The notes beneath the pieces were generated by a model. That model ran no database searches. It was not told where the DNA came from and saw only the letters and a program-made list of their open reading frames with translations. Shown one piece after another: positions 32,602 to 42,397 of a DNA stretch of 64,000 nt. Origin of the DNA: Ruegeria lacuscaerulensis (GTDB lineage: Bacteria > Pseudomonadota > Alphaproteobacteria > Rhodobacterales > Rhodobacteraceae); contig NZ_WQGO01000004.1 of the NCBI RefSeq assembly GCF_013034685.1, positions 310,001 to 374,000 of the forward strand, read 5' to 3'. Both the position numbers and the translations under genes were made by a program. Numbering within the stretch: the first letter of the stretch is position 1; each line of letters begins with the position of its first letter.

Positions 32602-33894
32602 ATGGTCGATATTGCGGCACGTGTGTACAATCATAAATGGCAGATTGACCCAATTATACGGTCTTTAATCGACACAGATTTCTACAAACTGCTGATGTGC
32701 CAGTCAGTGTTTCGAAATCGGCCCCAAACGGAAGTGGTGTTTTCGCTGATCAATCGGTCGAATCACATCCCCCTCGCCAAGCTTATTGATGAGGGCGAAC
32801 TGCGCGAACAGCTGGATCATATCCGCTCGCTCAGCCTTAGCCGCGGCGAAAGCACTTGGCTGCGGGGCAATATGTTCTACGGCAAGCGACAGATGTTCCG
32901 ATCCGATTTCATGGAGTGGTTCGAGAACCTGCGCCTGCCGGCCTATCATCTGGAACGCAAGGGCGATCAGTACGAACTGACCTTCGAAGGCAAATGGCAT
33001 GAGGTCATGTTGTGGGAAATCCCGGCCCTGGCCGTGTTGATGGAATTGCGCTCTCGCGCAGTTCTCAACGACATGCGCCGGTTCGAGCTGCAAGTGCTCT
33101 ATGCCCGCGCCATGACCCGCGTTTGGGAAAAGATTGAGCAACTGCGTGATATTGATGGGCTGGGCATTGCGGATTTCGGCACCAGGCGGCGTCATTCTTT
33201 TCTGTGGCAGGATTGGTGCGTGCAGGCGATGATCGAAGGATTAGGGTCTGCTTTTTCCGGCACGTCGAACTGCCTGATTGCCATGCGCCGCGAGGTTGAG
33301 GCCATCGGCACCAACGCGCATGAGTTGCCCATGGTCTATTCCGCACTGGCCGACACAGACGCCGAATTGGCGCAAGCGCCCTATGATGTTCTCAGGGATT
33401 GGCATGATGAGCATGATGGCAACCTGCGCATCATCCTGCCCGACACCTATGGAACACAGGGCTTTTTGGACCGCGCACCCGACTGGCTGGCAGGCTGGAC
33501 GGGCATCCGCGTCGACAGTGGTGATCCGGCAGCCGCAGCGGAAACCGCCATCAACTGGTGGAAATCACGCGGCGAGGATCCGCGCGAGAAGCGCGTGATC
33601 TTTTCCGACGGGCTGGATGTAGACAAGATCCGCGAGTTGCACGGCCAGTTTGCCGGACGGACCAATATTTCCTTTGGCTGGGGTACATTGCTGACCAACG
33701 ATTTTCGCGGGTTGGTGCCGGATGACGCGCTTGCACCGTTTTCTCTGGTCTGCAAGGCGGTCTCGGCCAACGGGCGCCCGACGGTCAAATTGTCGGACAA
33801 TCCCGAAAAGGCGATGGGTCCGGCGGATGAGATCGAACGTTACAAACGTGTCTTCGGGGTCGGTGCGCAAGAAGCGATCGAGGTCATCGTTTAG
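32602..33894 (+). CDS. pncB: Nicotinate phosphoribosyltransferase PncB
   Basis: Converts nicotinate and PRPP to nicotinate mononucleotide, with ATP-driven phosphohistidine. 430 aa. The lead SLIDTDFYKLLMCQSVF is diagnostic; IADFGTRRRHSF, the His of GTNAHELPM (phosphorylation site in the family) and IRVDSGDP are all present. ATG 32602 follows AGGAG. With pncA it completes the salvage of nicotinamide through nicotinate. No regulatory motif for NAD control could be assigned upstream. Confidence 0.95.
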   Translation: MVDIAARVYNHKWQIDPIIRSLIDTDFYKLLMCQSVFRNRPQTEVVFSLINRSNHIPLAKLIDEGELREQLDHIRSLSLSRGESTWLRGNMFYGKRQMFRSDFMEWFENLRLPAYHLERKGDQYELTFEGKWHEVMLWEIPALAVLMELRSRAVLNDMRRFELQVLYARAMTRVWEKIEQLRDIDGLGIADFGTRRRHSFLWQDWCVQAMIEGLGSAFSGTSNCLIAMRREVEAIGTNAHELPMVYSALADTDAELAQAPYDVLRDWHDEHDGNLRIILPDTYGTQGFLDRAPDWLAGWTGIRVDSGDPAAAAETAINWWKSRGEDPREKRVIFSDGLDVDKIRELHGQFAGRTNISFGWGTLLTNDFRGLVPDDALAPFSLVCKAVSANGRPTVKLSDNPEKAMGPADEIERYKRVFGVGAQEAIEVIV

Positions 33895-33897
33895 ACC

Positions 33898-35349
33898 CTA
33901 ACCATGGTAGTTCGCCACGGTTTTAAGCTGTAAGAAGCCATAGAGCGCCTCGAAACCCTTTTCGCGGCCATGGCCAGATTTACCGACGCCGCCAAATGGC
34001 AGTTCGACCCCGCCGCCGGCCCCGTAATTATTGACGAAAACCTGCCCCGCCTGCAGCCGTTTCGCCAACCTCATCTGCCGCGCACCGTCGCGGGTCCAGA
34101 TGCTGGCGACAAGCCCATAGTCGGTACTGTTGGCGATCTCTGCGGCTTCGTCCTCGGTGTCGAACGGGATCAACACCTGCACTGGGCCGAAAATCTCATC
34201 CTGCGCCAACGTATGATCAGGCGGCACATCGGCGAACAGGGTTGGCCGCACATAAGCACCTTGAGCCGGAGCATCCTCAACGATTTGTCCCTGCGCCACG
34301 ATGGTCAAATCTTTGCCCTTGGCCAGAAATCCTTCGACAATCTGTTGTTGCCGAGCCGAGATTAAAGGCCCCACCCGCAAATCCTGCACCGCAGGTCCAA
34401 CGGTCAGATCAGCATAGGCCGCAACCATGCGCGCCTTGACTTGGCTATAAACCCCACGCTGCACCAGAATGCGGGACGAGGCCGAACAGGTCTGCCCCGC
34501 GTTCTGAATACCCGCATTCACCAGAAACGGAAGGGCCGCGTCCAGATCGGCATCATCAAACACCAGTTGCGGGGATTTTCCGCCCAATTCCAACGTTACT
34601 GGTACAACATTGCGCCCCGCCGCCTGCTGCACCAAGGCCCCTGTCGCGACCGACCCGGTGAACGAGATGTGGTGGACGCCGGGATGGGCCGACAGTGCTG
34701 CTCCGGCCTCGGCCCCTAAACCCGGCACCACGTTTAGCGCACCAGCGGGCAAACCCGCTTGTTGGGCCAGATGCGCAAAGGCCAGCGCGGTCAGGCAGGC
34801 CTCTTCCGCCGGTTTCAGCACGCAGGCATTGCCCATCGCCAGTGCCGCCCCGACCGAACGCCCGATGATCTGCATCGGGTAATTCCACGGCACGATATGG
34901 CCCGTCACCCCATGGGGTTCGCGCAGGGTATAAACGGTGTAGCCGTCCAGATAGGGAATCGTCTCGCCCATAACCTTATCCGCCGCGCCGCCGTAGAATT
35001 CGCAATACCGCGCCAAGGCCACCGCATCCGCGCGCGCCTGAGTCAGCGGTTTGCCCACATCCATCGCCTCCAACGCAGCCAGATCGTCCACGCGTTCAAG
35101 TACCAACTGACCCAATCGTGTCAGGATCCGCCCGCGTTCCATTGCGGTTTTACGGCCCCAATCCTCATCTAGTGCTGCCTGCGCAGCCGCGACCGCCGCG
35201 TCGATATCGGACGTATCCCCCCGCGCGATGCGACAGATTTCCGAACCGTCAGAGGGGTTGATCAAAGGCAGGTCGACGCCAGCAGAGGGCGCGATCCACT
35301 CTCCACCAATCAAACAAAGTGCGGGGTTGAACCAAAGAGGATTGGGCAT
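33898..35349 (-). CDS. NAD(P)-dependent aldehyde dehydrogenase at the end of the ABC/pLGIC operon
   Basis: A 483 aa aldehyde dehydrogenase of the betaine-aldehyde/aminoaldehyde-like group. Catalytic Glu in VTLELGGKSPQLVF and nucleophile Cys in NAGQTCSASSR; the NAD-binding FTGSVATG and the C-terminal GVGKSGHGREKG are intact. ATG 35349 has GGAG 7 nt before it. It lies 32 bp after the ABC ATPase gene on the same strand, so it may process the imported compound. The substrate is not fixed by sequence. Confidence 0.9.
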   Translation of the reverse strand: MPNPLWFNPALCLIGGEWIAPSAGVDLPLINPSDGSEICRIARGDTSDIDAAVAAAQAALDEDWGRKTAMERGRILTRLGQLVLERVDDLAALEAMDVGKPLTQARADAVALARYCEFYGGAADKVMGETIPYLDGYTVYTLREPHGVTGHIVPWNYPMQIIGRSVGAALAMGNACVLKPAEEACLTALAFAHLAQQAGLPAGALNVVPGLGAEAGAALSAHPGVHHISFTGSVATGALVQQAAGRNVVPVTLELGGKSPQLVFDDADLDAALPFLVNAGIQNAGQTCSASSRILVQRGVYSQVKARMVAAYADLTVGPAVQDLRVGPLISARQQQIVEGFLAKGKDLTIVAQGQIVEDAPAQGAYVRPTLFADVPPDHTLAQDEIFGPVQVLIPFDTEDEAAEIANSTDYGLVASIWTRDGARQMRLAKRLQAGQVFVNNYGAGGGVELPFGGVGKSGHGREKGFEALYGFLQLKTVANYHG

Positions 35350-35381
35350 GTTTCTCTCCATTCAGGCTCTAATCATACATT

Positions 35382-36980
35382 TCAGCCAGCAAGCGCCCCG
35401 ATATCAGGCAGTACCGGCGCGGCGTCGATCAGGGTACGGGTATAGGCGTGCTGCGGATTGGCAAAGACCTGCTCGGTCTCGCCTTGTTCCACGATCTTGC
35501 CCGCCTGCATGACCATCACCCGATCAGTGATCGTGCGCACCACGCTCAGGTCATGGCTGATGAACAGATAGGTCAGGTTATAGGTCGCGCACAGCTCGGC
35601 CAGCAGATCCAGGATTTGCGCACGAACTGAAACATCAAGGGCCGAGACCGCTTCATCAAACAGGATCAATTCGGGGCGGATGATCAAGGCACGGGCAATG
35701 GCGATACGCTGACGCTGCCCGCCCGAAAATTCGTGGATGTATTTCCCCGCATCATCGGGGCTGAGGCCCACGGCGGTCAGCATTTCTGCGATCCGGTCCT
35801 GCCGCTCGGTCCCTGTGGGCGGCGTGTCCAGCAAATGAAACGGTTCGGTGATCAAACGCGCGACTTTGTGGCGGGGGTTGAAGCTGCCATAGGGGTCCTG
35901 AAACACCACCTGCATTTTACGGCGCACCGCAGGGTTTGGTTTATGGCCCGTGAGAACGAGTGCACCATCCAGACGGATTTCCCCCGCTTGTACCTCTTCC
36001 AAGCCCAGAATAGCCCGCGTTAGGGTCGATTTTCCACATCCAGACTCACCTACCAAACCCAGCCGTTCACCTCGATTGAGCGTAAAGCTGACCTGATCCA
36101 CCGCGCGGTGGTGGCCCGGCGTGTCGAACAGACCCTTGCGCGGCAAACGATAGTCGCGGACGACCTGAGTGACCTCTAACAACGGGCGATCACCCGCTGT
36201 GTCGGGCAAGGCCACCTGATGATCCGAGGCCTCAAACAGCATACGGGTGTAAGGGTGCTGCATGTTGTGCAGCAGATCGTCGGTGGGGCCCGCTTCCACG
36301 ACCTCGCCGTGCCGCATCACGACGATCTGGTCTGCCATGTCAGCGACCACGGCCAAATCATGGGTGATCATCAGCAGACCCATGCCATATTCGCGAACCA
36401 ACCCTTTCAGCAGATCGAGGATTTGTGCCTGCGTGGTCACGTCCAGCGCCGTTGTCGGCTCATCCGCGATCAGCAGATTGGGCCGCAAGGCAATAGCCAT
36501 GGCAATGACAACGCGTTGGCGTTGCCCGCCTGACAGCTCATGCGGATAGCGAGACAGGGGAAAGCGCTCCGGGGGAAGGCCCACGCGGCGCAATACTTCC
36601 TTCGCGTGGTCCAGAGCCTGCGTGGCAGGCATGGCCTTATGGATCAGGATTGTTTCCATAACCTGATCGCCGATGGACTTCACCGGGTTCAGGGCTGTCA
36701 TCGGTTCTTGAAACACCATCCCGATTGCGGCCCCGCGCAGGGCACACATCTCGGCTTCGGGAGTTGTCAGCAGGTCGCGCCCTTCCAGCCGGATCTCGCC
36801 CTGCGTCTGCGCCCCGTTGGGCAACAGTTGCATCACGGCCAAAGCGGTCATCGACTTGCCCGAGCCGCTTTCACCTGTCACGGCGACGATCTGGCCGGGA
36901 TCAATGGACAGGTTAATCTTCTTCAGGATCGGCGCCCCGTGGATGGACAGCGACAGGTTTTCGACCTCAAGCAAACTCAT
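35382..36980 (-). CDS. Dipeptide/nickel-type ABC transporter, fused double ATP-binding protein
   Basis: A 532 aa fusion of DppD-like and DppF-like ATPases (GsiA/YejF architecture). Half 1: [41 protein letters not shown]. Half 2: [43 protein letters not shown]. Each ends with the oligopeptide-ABC C-terminal extension. The ATG at 36980 overlaps the second permease's stop by 4 bp. Energises the importer formed with the two permeases upstream. Confidence 0.95.
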   Translation of the reverse strand: MSLLEVENLSLSIHGAPILKKINLSIDPGQIVAVTGESGSGKSMTALAVMQLLPNGAQTQGEIRLEGRDLLTTPEAEMCALRGAAIGMVFQEPMTALNPVKSIGDQVMETILIHKAMPATQALDHAKEVLRRVGLPPERFPLSRYPHELSGGQRQRVVIAMAIALRPNLLIADEPTTALDVTTQAQILDLLKGLVREYGMGLLMITHDLAVVADMADQIVVMRHGEVVEAGPTDDLLHNMQHPYTRMLFEASDHQVALPDTAGDRPLLEVTQVVRDYRLPRKGLFDTPGHHRAVDQVSFTLNRGERLGLVGESGCGKSTLTRAILGLEEVQAGEIRLDGALVLTGHKPNPAVRRKMQVVFQDPYGSFNPRHKVARLITEPFHLLDTPPTGTERQDRIAEMLTAVGLSPDDAGKYIHEFSGGQRQRIAIARALIIRPELILFDEAVSALDVSVRAQILDLLAELCATYNLTYLFISHDLSVVRTITDRVMVMQAGKIVEQGETEQVFANPQHAYTRTLIDAAPVLPDIGALAG

Positions 36981-37792
36981 GCGCGCGCCACCCTGATCCG
37001 AGGGTCCAGCCAATCGCGCAGCCCGTCGCCCAGCAGGTTCAGACCCAGCACCGTGACAATGATCGCCAGCCCTGGAATCAGAGCCAAATGCGGGGCAAAA
37101 CTGACCATTGTCTGCGCATCGGCCAGCATGCGGCCCCAGCTAGGTGTGGGCGGTTGCGCACCAAGTCCGACGTAAGACAGCCCGGCTTCGGCTAGTATCC
37201 CCAGCGAGAACTGGATGGTGCCCTGTACGATCAGCAGATTGGCGACATTGGGCAGGATATGTTCCGCCGATATGCGCGCAGCACCCTTGCCCGAGACACG
37301 GGCGGCGAGGATGAACTCACGCTCCCACAGGGACAGCGCCGCGCCGCGGGTGATACGGGCGAAGACGGGGATGTTAAAGATACCGATGGCGATAATCGCG
37401 TTGATCGCCCCTGCGCCGAATACGGCTGTGATCAGGATCGCAATGACCAGCGATGGGAAGGCAAAGACCAGATCATTGCCGCGCATGATCACCTCATCCA
37501 GCCAAGATCCTTTGCGCGCCGCCGCTGTCAGGCCAAGCGGCACGCCCAGCGCCATACCGATCCCCACGGCAACTAGGGCGACCGCAATCGACGTGCGCGC
37601 GCCCACCATAATCATCGAGAACATGTCGCGCCCGAAATGATCCGTGCCAAACCAGCTCTGTGCGCTTGGCGTCTTTAGCTTGCCGGGAATATCCAACGCG
37701 GCGTGGTCGTAAGGTGTCCAGACAAAGGACACCAGCGCCGCCAGCAGAACCAGCGAGGACAGCAAGGCGCCAAGGATCAGGTTGCGGCTCAT
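36977..37792 (-). CDS. Dipeptide/nickel-type ABC transporter permease (DppC-like)
   Basis: Permease of 271 aa with the DppC features: NFGTDHFGRDMFS-like start (here WFGTDHFGRDMFSMIMVGAR), five to six TM helices, and the EAA loop around LILAARVSGKGAARISAEHILP. Overlaps the next permease by 4 bp and the ATPase by 4 bp, showing tight coupling within the operon. Confidence 0.94.
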   Translation of the reverse strand: MSRNLILGALLSSLVLLAALVSFVWTPYDHAALDIPGKLKTPSAQSWFGTDHFGRDMFSMIMVGARTSIAVALVAVGIGMALGVPLGLTAAARKGSWLDEVIMRGNDLVFAFPSLVIAILITAVFGAGAINAIIAIGIFNIPVFARITRGAALSLWEREFILAARVSGKGAARISAEHILPNVANLLIVQGTIQFSLGILAEAGLSYVGLGAQPPTPSWGRMLADAQTMVSFAPHLALIPGLAIIVTVLGLNLLGDGLRDWLDPRIRVARA

Positions 37793-38736
37793 GTCCGGCT
37801 CCTGAGGCGGGGATCGACGGCAGCATAAGCCAGATCGACCAGGAAATTCACGGTGATGACGGCAAAGACCAGCAACATGACGACCGATTCCACCACAATC
37901 AGATCACGGGCCGAGATCGCCTGAAACACCAAACGCCCAAGGCCGGGCAGGTAAAAGACCTGTTCGATGATGATCGACCCAGCCAAGAGGAATGAAAACT
38001 GCAGCCCAATGATGGTCAGCACCGGGATCAGCGCGTTGCGGACGCCGTGCCGCCACAGGGCCTGACGGCGCGACAGACCCTTGGCGCGGGCAGTGCGCAT
38101 GAAATCCTCGCCCAGAATATCCAACAGAGATGACCGCATGACCCGCGCCAGAATCGCTGCTTGCGGCAAGGCCAGCGCGACGGCGGGCAGCGTCAACGAA
38201 TGCAACCCGGTCCAAAACCCCTGATCCCAACCTGCGAACCCTCCGGCGTTGAACCAGCGCAGGTTTATGGCAAAGATCAGCACCAGCATCATGGCAAACC
38301 AGAAATTGGGCACCGCAATGCCCAGCTGCGTCGCACCCATCACGGTCAGATCGCCGGGCTTGCCCCGACGCGCAGCAGCGTAAATCCCGGCTGGGAAGGC
38401 AATCAGTGTCGACAAGGTCAATGCATAGAGCGCCAGCGGCAAAGACACCCAAAGCCGATCCTGGATCATCTGCGAAACTGGCGTGCGATAGGTATAGGAG
38501 GTGCCGAAATCACCCACCAGCATTCCGCTGACCCAGTTGAAGTAGCGCTCAAGCTTTGAGCCATCCAAGCCCAACTCAGCCCGTAGCGCAGCTAGCGTGT
38601 CCTCTTGCGCGTTTACGCCCAGCATGAAGGATGCCGGATCGCCCGGTGCAACCTCGATCACTGCGAAGATCACGACCGAAGCAACAGCCAGGCTGATCAT
38701 CAGCGATATCAGGCGTTTGAAAGCGTAGCGCAGCAT
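37789..38736 (-). CDS. Dipeptide/nickel-type ABC transporter permease (DppB-like)
   Basis: Permease of 315 aa beginning [20 protein letters not shown], the usual DppB start with a TM1 followed by [10 protein letters not shown]. The EAA loop is [28 protein letters not shown] chose the ATG at 38736; a GTG 9 bp upstream is possible and the RBS is weak for both. It follows the ligand-gated channel gene by 40 bp and is the first permease gene of the operon. Confidence 0.93.
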   Translation of the reverse strand: MLRYAFKRLISLMISLAVASVVIFAVIEVAPGDPASFMLGVNAQEDTLAALRAELGLDGSKLERYFNWVSGMLVGDFGTSYTYRTPVSQMIQDRLWVSLPLALYALTLSTLIAFPAGIYAAARRGKPGDLTVMGATQLGIAVPNFWFAMMLVLIFAINLRWFNAGGFAGWDQGFWTGLHSLTLPAVALALPQAAILARVMRSSLLDILGEDFMRTARAKGLSRRQALWRHGVRNALIPVLTIIGLQFSFLLAGSIIIEQVFYLPGLGRLVFQAISARDLIVVESVVMLLVFAVITVNFLVDLAYAAVDPRLRSRT

Positions 38737-38776
38737 AGATCGCACGTTAGGGTCACAGGTGCCGTTGGTCCAGCGT

Positions 38777-39838
38777 CTAAGGTATCAGCAAATAAGCAGA
38801 AACCGCGTAGCCGACGATCGCGGCATAGCCCAGAGGATAGATCCACTTAACCGCGTAATTGTCCAGCTTGCGCGCCGTGTCTTCGCGCCCGGCGACCTTG
38901 AGTCTGCGCAAGGCGACGTTGAACACGATCAGCGCCCCGGTCATCAAGAACATCCATTGCAGAACGAAATCCAGAAAGGTCAGATAGCCCAGCTTGGGCA
39001 GATCAGCAGAAATCGCCCAGTTGAAAGCAACGAAGACCAGCAGGTTGCCCCCCGCAATCTCGATCCGTTTGCGGTATTCGTCCAGAAAGAACAGCGCCCA
39101 GCCAACAGCAACGAGTACCAGCATGGGCATGAACACCCTGATCATGTAGTAAGTCTGATGCCTGCTGCCCTGAAAGGCCAGCGCCAACTGATCGCTATCT
39201 TGCCCCGACAGACCCTGAACCTGGGTTTTCACCATTCGCGCATTGCCCAGAACCCATTCTTCCTCGCCCAGCAGATCGCCCAGACCCGAGTAGTCTTCCA
39301 GCGGGTAATACGTCACGTAATCCGAGGGAAAGACTGAAACGACCTCGAAATAGAAATCCTGCGTGTCGAACGGATACTTGCGGAAATCGAAATGAGGGGC
39401 CTGCAAGGTCAGCGAAGATTTCTCGACATAAACCACCCGCCCGTCGCTGCGCAGCGAGGCGGCGGCCTCGTGTATCCATTTGTTGGATTGCTGATTGTGG
39501 ATCACGAAAGCGGGCATGACGGCGCCAATCTCGGCCGCGTGGTCCGCCAGGTCAGACGGGTTGAAGACCCGAATGTCTCGCCCCGTCTTCTCTGAGTCAA
39601 ACGCCAGCAGAGGGTCCGTCCATTCGAACCGCAAAACCGCCACCGCCCCATAGTTTTCCGCCTTTTGATCGACGCTTGTAATCTGGTTGATCCTGATCCC
39701 AACGCCCACATTCAACGGATTTTCGGGGGTGCCGGCCAGTGCGTCCAACCGGGTGCTCAGCGCATTTTGCGCACCCGCCATCGAGGCCAGCCCGCAGAGC
39801 GTACACACGCATAGCAAAAGAACATGGAAAGACGTCAT
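38777..39838 (-). CDS. Pentameric ligand-gated ion channel (prokaryotic Cys-loop receptor relative, GLIC/ELIC type)
   Basis: A 353 aa membrane protein. A signal peptide (cleavage after MAGA about residue 23) leads to an all-beta extracellular domain with the superfamily Pro-loop signature YPFDTQ (155-160), lacking the Cys pair as in other bacterial members. Four TM helices follow at about 231-253 (M1, with the conserved Pro in VFMPMLVLV), 258-281 (M2), 286-310 (M3) and 332-353 (M4). M2-M3 reads AFNWAISADLPKLGYLTF, very like GLIC (AFN, LPK, Y-x-T). It lies inside the ABC operon, 61 bp after the binding-protein gene and 40 bp before dppB. ATG 39838 has GGTGAG 7 nt upstream; a GTG start at 39850 is an alternative. 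Confidence 0.9.
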   Translation of the reverse strand: MTSFHVLLLCVCTLCGLASMAGAQNALSTRLDALAGTPENPLNVGVGIRINQITSVDQKAENYGAVAVLRFEWTDPLLAFDSEKTGRDIRVFNPSDLADHAAEIGAVMPAFVIHNQQSNKWIHEAAASLRSDGRVVYVEKSSLTLQAPHFDFRKYPFDTQDFYFEVVSVFPSDYVTYYPLEDYSGLGDLLGEEEWVLGNARMVKTQVQGLSGQDSDQLALAFQGSRHQTYYMIRVFMPMLVLVAVGWALFFLDEYRKRIEIAGGNLLVFVAFNWAISADLPKLGYLTFLDFVLQWMFLMTGALIVFNVALRRLKVAGREDTARKLDNYAVKWIYPLGYAAIVGYAVSAYLLIP

Positions 39839-39869
39839 GATACTGCTCACCCTGACCCTGGCAAAACTT

Positions 39870-39890
39870 GGGGCCGCGCAACACGGCCCC
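39870..39890 (-). terminator. Intercistronic hairpin between SBP and ligand-gated channel genes
   Basis: Stem GGGGCCG/CGGCCCC (39870-39876, 39884-39890) with a 7 nt loop, followed on the minus strand by AAGTTTT. It lies 8 bp after the SBP stop and could act as a partial terminator lowering channel and permease levels relative to the binding protein. Confidence 0.6.
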
Positions 39891-39898
39891 AGTTCCGG

Positions 39899-41386
39899 TC
39901 ATTCAGACCAACTGATCTGCGTCAGATCGATGGCAGCCGTGGGCGCGTTCTCCCACAGGCCCTGCACACCTGCTTTGGCAACACCCAGCTTGGCCAGCTG
40001 GAACAGATAGCCGTTGACAAAATCGGTGGCGATCAGGCGTTGCGCATCGCCCAGCAATTTCTTGCGCTGATCCGGGTCGGTTGTTTCGTTCAACAGTTCC
40101 ATCAGAGCCTGAAAGTCGCTGCTGTCATACTGGAAGTAATAGTCGGGCCGCGCATAGATGCCGATATCCATCGGCTCGGTATGGCTGACGATAGTCAGGC
40201 CAAAATCCTTGCCCTTGAACACCGATTCCAACCATTGCGCCCATTCAACATTGATGATCTCGGCCTTGATCCCGACCTCGGCCAGTTGCGCCGCGATGAT
40301 CTCACCGCCGCGACGGGCGTAAGAGGGGGGCGGCAGGTGCAACGTGGTTTCGAACCCGTCAGCATAGCCTGCATCAGCCAGAAGCTGCGCGGCTTTTTTG
40401 GGGTCATAGGCCGAATTGCCGGTCAGATCGACATAGGCCGGATTGTGCGGTGCGAAATGAGTGCCGATGGGGGTGCCATAGCCGAACATCGCTCCGTCAA
40501 TAATCGCCTGCCGATCGATCGCATGGGCCAAAGCCTGCCGCACGCGGATATCGTCAAAGGGTGGCTTTTTGTTGTTCGTGGACAGGATCGTTTCGCCCTC
40601 GGTCGAGCCGACCAGCACCTGAAACCGCGAATCCGCCTCGAACTGAGGCAGGTTTTCGGGGGCCGGGAAATTGTCGAACACATCCACATCATCGGCCATC
40701 ATCGCAGCAAATGCAGCGGTCGGATCCGAGATAAACTTGAACGTAGCGGTCTCCAACGCGGGTTGATCGCCCCAATAGTTCGGGTTGCGGTTCAGCGTGA
40801 TGCTGTCGCCCTGCACCCAGTCGCCAAAGGTATAGGCCCCGGTACCAACCGGGTTGGTCTTGATGTTCTCGATGCTTTCAGGCGCGACAATCACCGCATC
40901 GCCCCACGCCATGTTGAACAGGAAGTTCCCGTTCGGTGCAGACAACGTGACCTTGACAGTCAGCGGGTCCACCACCTCGACACTGTCGATCCCGGCAAAC
41001 AGGGCTTTTTGCGCGTTGGCGCTGTCTTCGGCGCGGGCGCGGTCAAGGCTGAACTTGACGTCCTCGGCATCCATGGTCGAGCCGTCATGGAAGGTCACCC
41101 CATCATGCAGCTTGAAAGTATAGACGGTGCCGTCATCCGAAATCTCCCAGCTTTCCGCCAGCCCCGGCACGACCGAGCCATCGCCCATAAAACGGGTCAA
41201 CCCTTCGAAGATATTAGTATAAACGACCGAATCGATGGCCTGCGCGGCGGCGCTTGTCGGGTCCAGATGCGGAGGCTCCAACTGCATCGCAATGGTAATA
41301 TCGGATTTGGCCCAAGCCTGCCCGGCGAAGAGGCTGGCTCCCACGGCCAACACCGACGCAAAGGACCGAAACGTCTGCTTTGTCAT
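39899..41386 (-). CDS. ABC transporter substrate-binding protein, family 5 (DppA/OppA/NikA-like)
   Basis: Periplasmic binding protein of 495 aa. Signal peptide MTKQTFRSFASVLAVGASLFAGQAWA; mature KSDITIAMQLEPPHLDP. The family landmarks are FEGLTRFMGDGSVVPGLAESWEI, TFKLHDGVTFHDGS, NPVGTGAYTFGDW and RVRQALAHAIDRQ. The start at 41386 has GGGAG about 9 nt upstream. First gene of a six-gene unit: SBP, ligand-gated channel, DppB, DppC, ATPase, ALDH. Ligand not known; peptide, opine, amine or similar. Confidence 0.93.
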   Translation of the reverse strand: MTKQTFRSFASVLAVGASLFAGQAWAKSDITIAMQLEPPHLDPTSAAAQAIDSVVYTNIFEGLTRFMGDGSVVPGLAESWEISDDGTVYTFKLHDGVTFHDGSTMDAEDVKFSLDRARAEDSANAQKALFAGIDSVEVVDPLTVKVTLSAPNGNFLFNMAWGDAVIVAPESIENIKTNPVGTGAYTFGDWVQGDSITLNRNPNYWGDQPALETATFKFISDPTAAFAAMMADDVDVFDNFPAPENLPQFEADSRFQVLVGSTEGETILSTNNKKPPFDDIRVRQALAHAIDRQAIIDGAMFGYGTPIGTHFAPHNPAYVDLTGNSAYDPKKAAQLLADAGYADGFETTLHLPPPSYARRGGEIIAAQLAEVGIKAEIINVEWAQWLESVFKGKDFGLTIVSHTEPMDIGIYARPDYYFQYDSSDFQALMELLNETTDPDQRKKLLGDAQRLIATDFVNGYLFQLAKLGVAKAGVQGLWENAPTAAIDLTQISWSE

Positions 41387-41413
41387 GTAAATCACTCCCC
41401 ACTGAAAATGTGT

Positions 41414-41434
41414 GACCCTTCGTTTCCGAGGGTC
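41414..41434. promoter_or_regulatory. Inverted repeat in the leader of the ABC/channel operon
   Basis: GACCCT (41414-41419) and AGGGTC (41429-41434) form an exact inverted repeat about 28 bp before the SBP start. It could be an operator for control by substrate or a 5' leader hairpin. Confidence 0.3.
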
Positions 41435-41557
41435 GTTCTGAGACCAATGTCCCCATAAACCCAAGGTCAATCAAGGAAATGTTCGCGCAACCGGGGTTTC
41501 TATGGCCCATGTCGATCTGTTATGCCGCGCTGCAACATGAACCCCGGAGCAACGATC

Positions 41558-42397
41558 ATGAGTGCCACCGCCCGCAAAAAAGCCCCAAACGCCCAGGATA
41601 TCCGCGACCTCAAAGGCGGCGAGCCCATCGTCAGCTTGACCGCGTATACCACGCCGATGGCGCGGTTGATGGATGCCCATTGCGATTTCGTACTGGTTGG
41701 CGACAGCGTCGGCATGGTGCTGCACGGGCTGGAATCGACGCTGGGCGTGACGATGGAGATGATGGTGATGCACGGGCAGGCCGTCGCCCGCGGGCTGAGC
41801 AATGCGATGATGGTCATCGACATGCCCTTTGGCAGCTATGAACACTCCCCTGCCGACGCCTTTCGCAACGCTGCGCATCTGATGGCTGAAACCGGCGCCG
41901 GTGCCGTCAAGCTGGAGGGCGGGGTTGAGATGGCCGAGACCATCCGATTTCTGGTCCAACGCGGCATTCCGGTGATGGCCCATATCGGCCTGACCCCACA
42001 ATCGATCAACACGCTGGGTGGCTACAAGGTACAGGGCCGCGATGATCAGGCCGAGGCGGTTCTGGCCGACGCCCACGCCGTCGCAGGCGCAGGCGCGTTT
42101 TCGGTCGTGTTAGAGAAGGTTCCGCAAGGCCTGGCCGATCGCATCACAGCAGAGGTTGCGATCCCCACCATTGGCATCGGTGCATCTGCGGGCTGTGACG
42201 GGCAAATTCTTGTGGTCGACGACATGGTGGGCTTTTTCACCGCCTTCAAACCGAAATTCGTCAAACGCTATGCCGAACTTGGCCCGCTGGCCGAAGCCGC
42301 CATCGCCGAATACGCCGCCGAAGTGCGCGCCCGCAGCTTTCCGGCGGACGAACATGTCTTTGCCGATCAGGCCCCGTCCAAAGGACCAAAGACATGA
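41558..42397 (+). CDS. panB: 3-methyl-2-oxobutanoate hydroxymethyltransferase PanB
   Basis: First committed step of pantothenate synthesis: hydroxymethylation of 2-ketoisovalerate with methylene-THF. 279 aa. The TIM-barrel metal site is in [24 protein letters not shown]-like [11 protein letters not shown] (catalytic Glu) and TIGIGAS are typical. The ATG at 41558 has GGAG 8 nt upstream; an earlier ATG would add 12 residues. It overlaps panC by 4 bp. Confidence 0.97.
   Translation: MSATARKKAPNAQDIRDLKGGEPIVSLTAYTTPMARLMDAHCDFVLVGDSVGMVLHGLESTLGVTMEMMVMHGQAVARGLSNAMMVIDMPFGSYEHSPADAFRNAAHLMAETGAGAVKLEGGVEMAETIRFLVQRGIPVMAHIGLTPQSINTLGGYKVQGRDDQAEAVLADAHAVAGAGAFSVVLEKVPQGLADRITAEVAIPTIGIGASAGCDGQILVVDDMVGFFTAFKPKFVKRYAELGPLAEAAIAEYAAEVRARSFPADEHVFADQAPSKGPKT

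Noticed and set aside
39824-41458. A 544-codon open frame on the plus strand opposite the ABC substrate-binding protein gene
   Set aside because: It is antisense to a clear family-5 SBP, has no family features, and reads as the His/Gln/Arg-rich shadow typical for GC-rich DNA.
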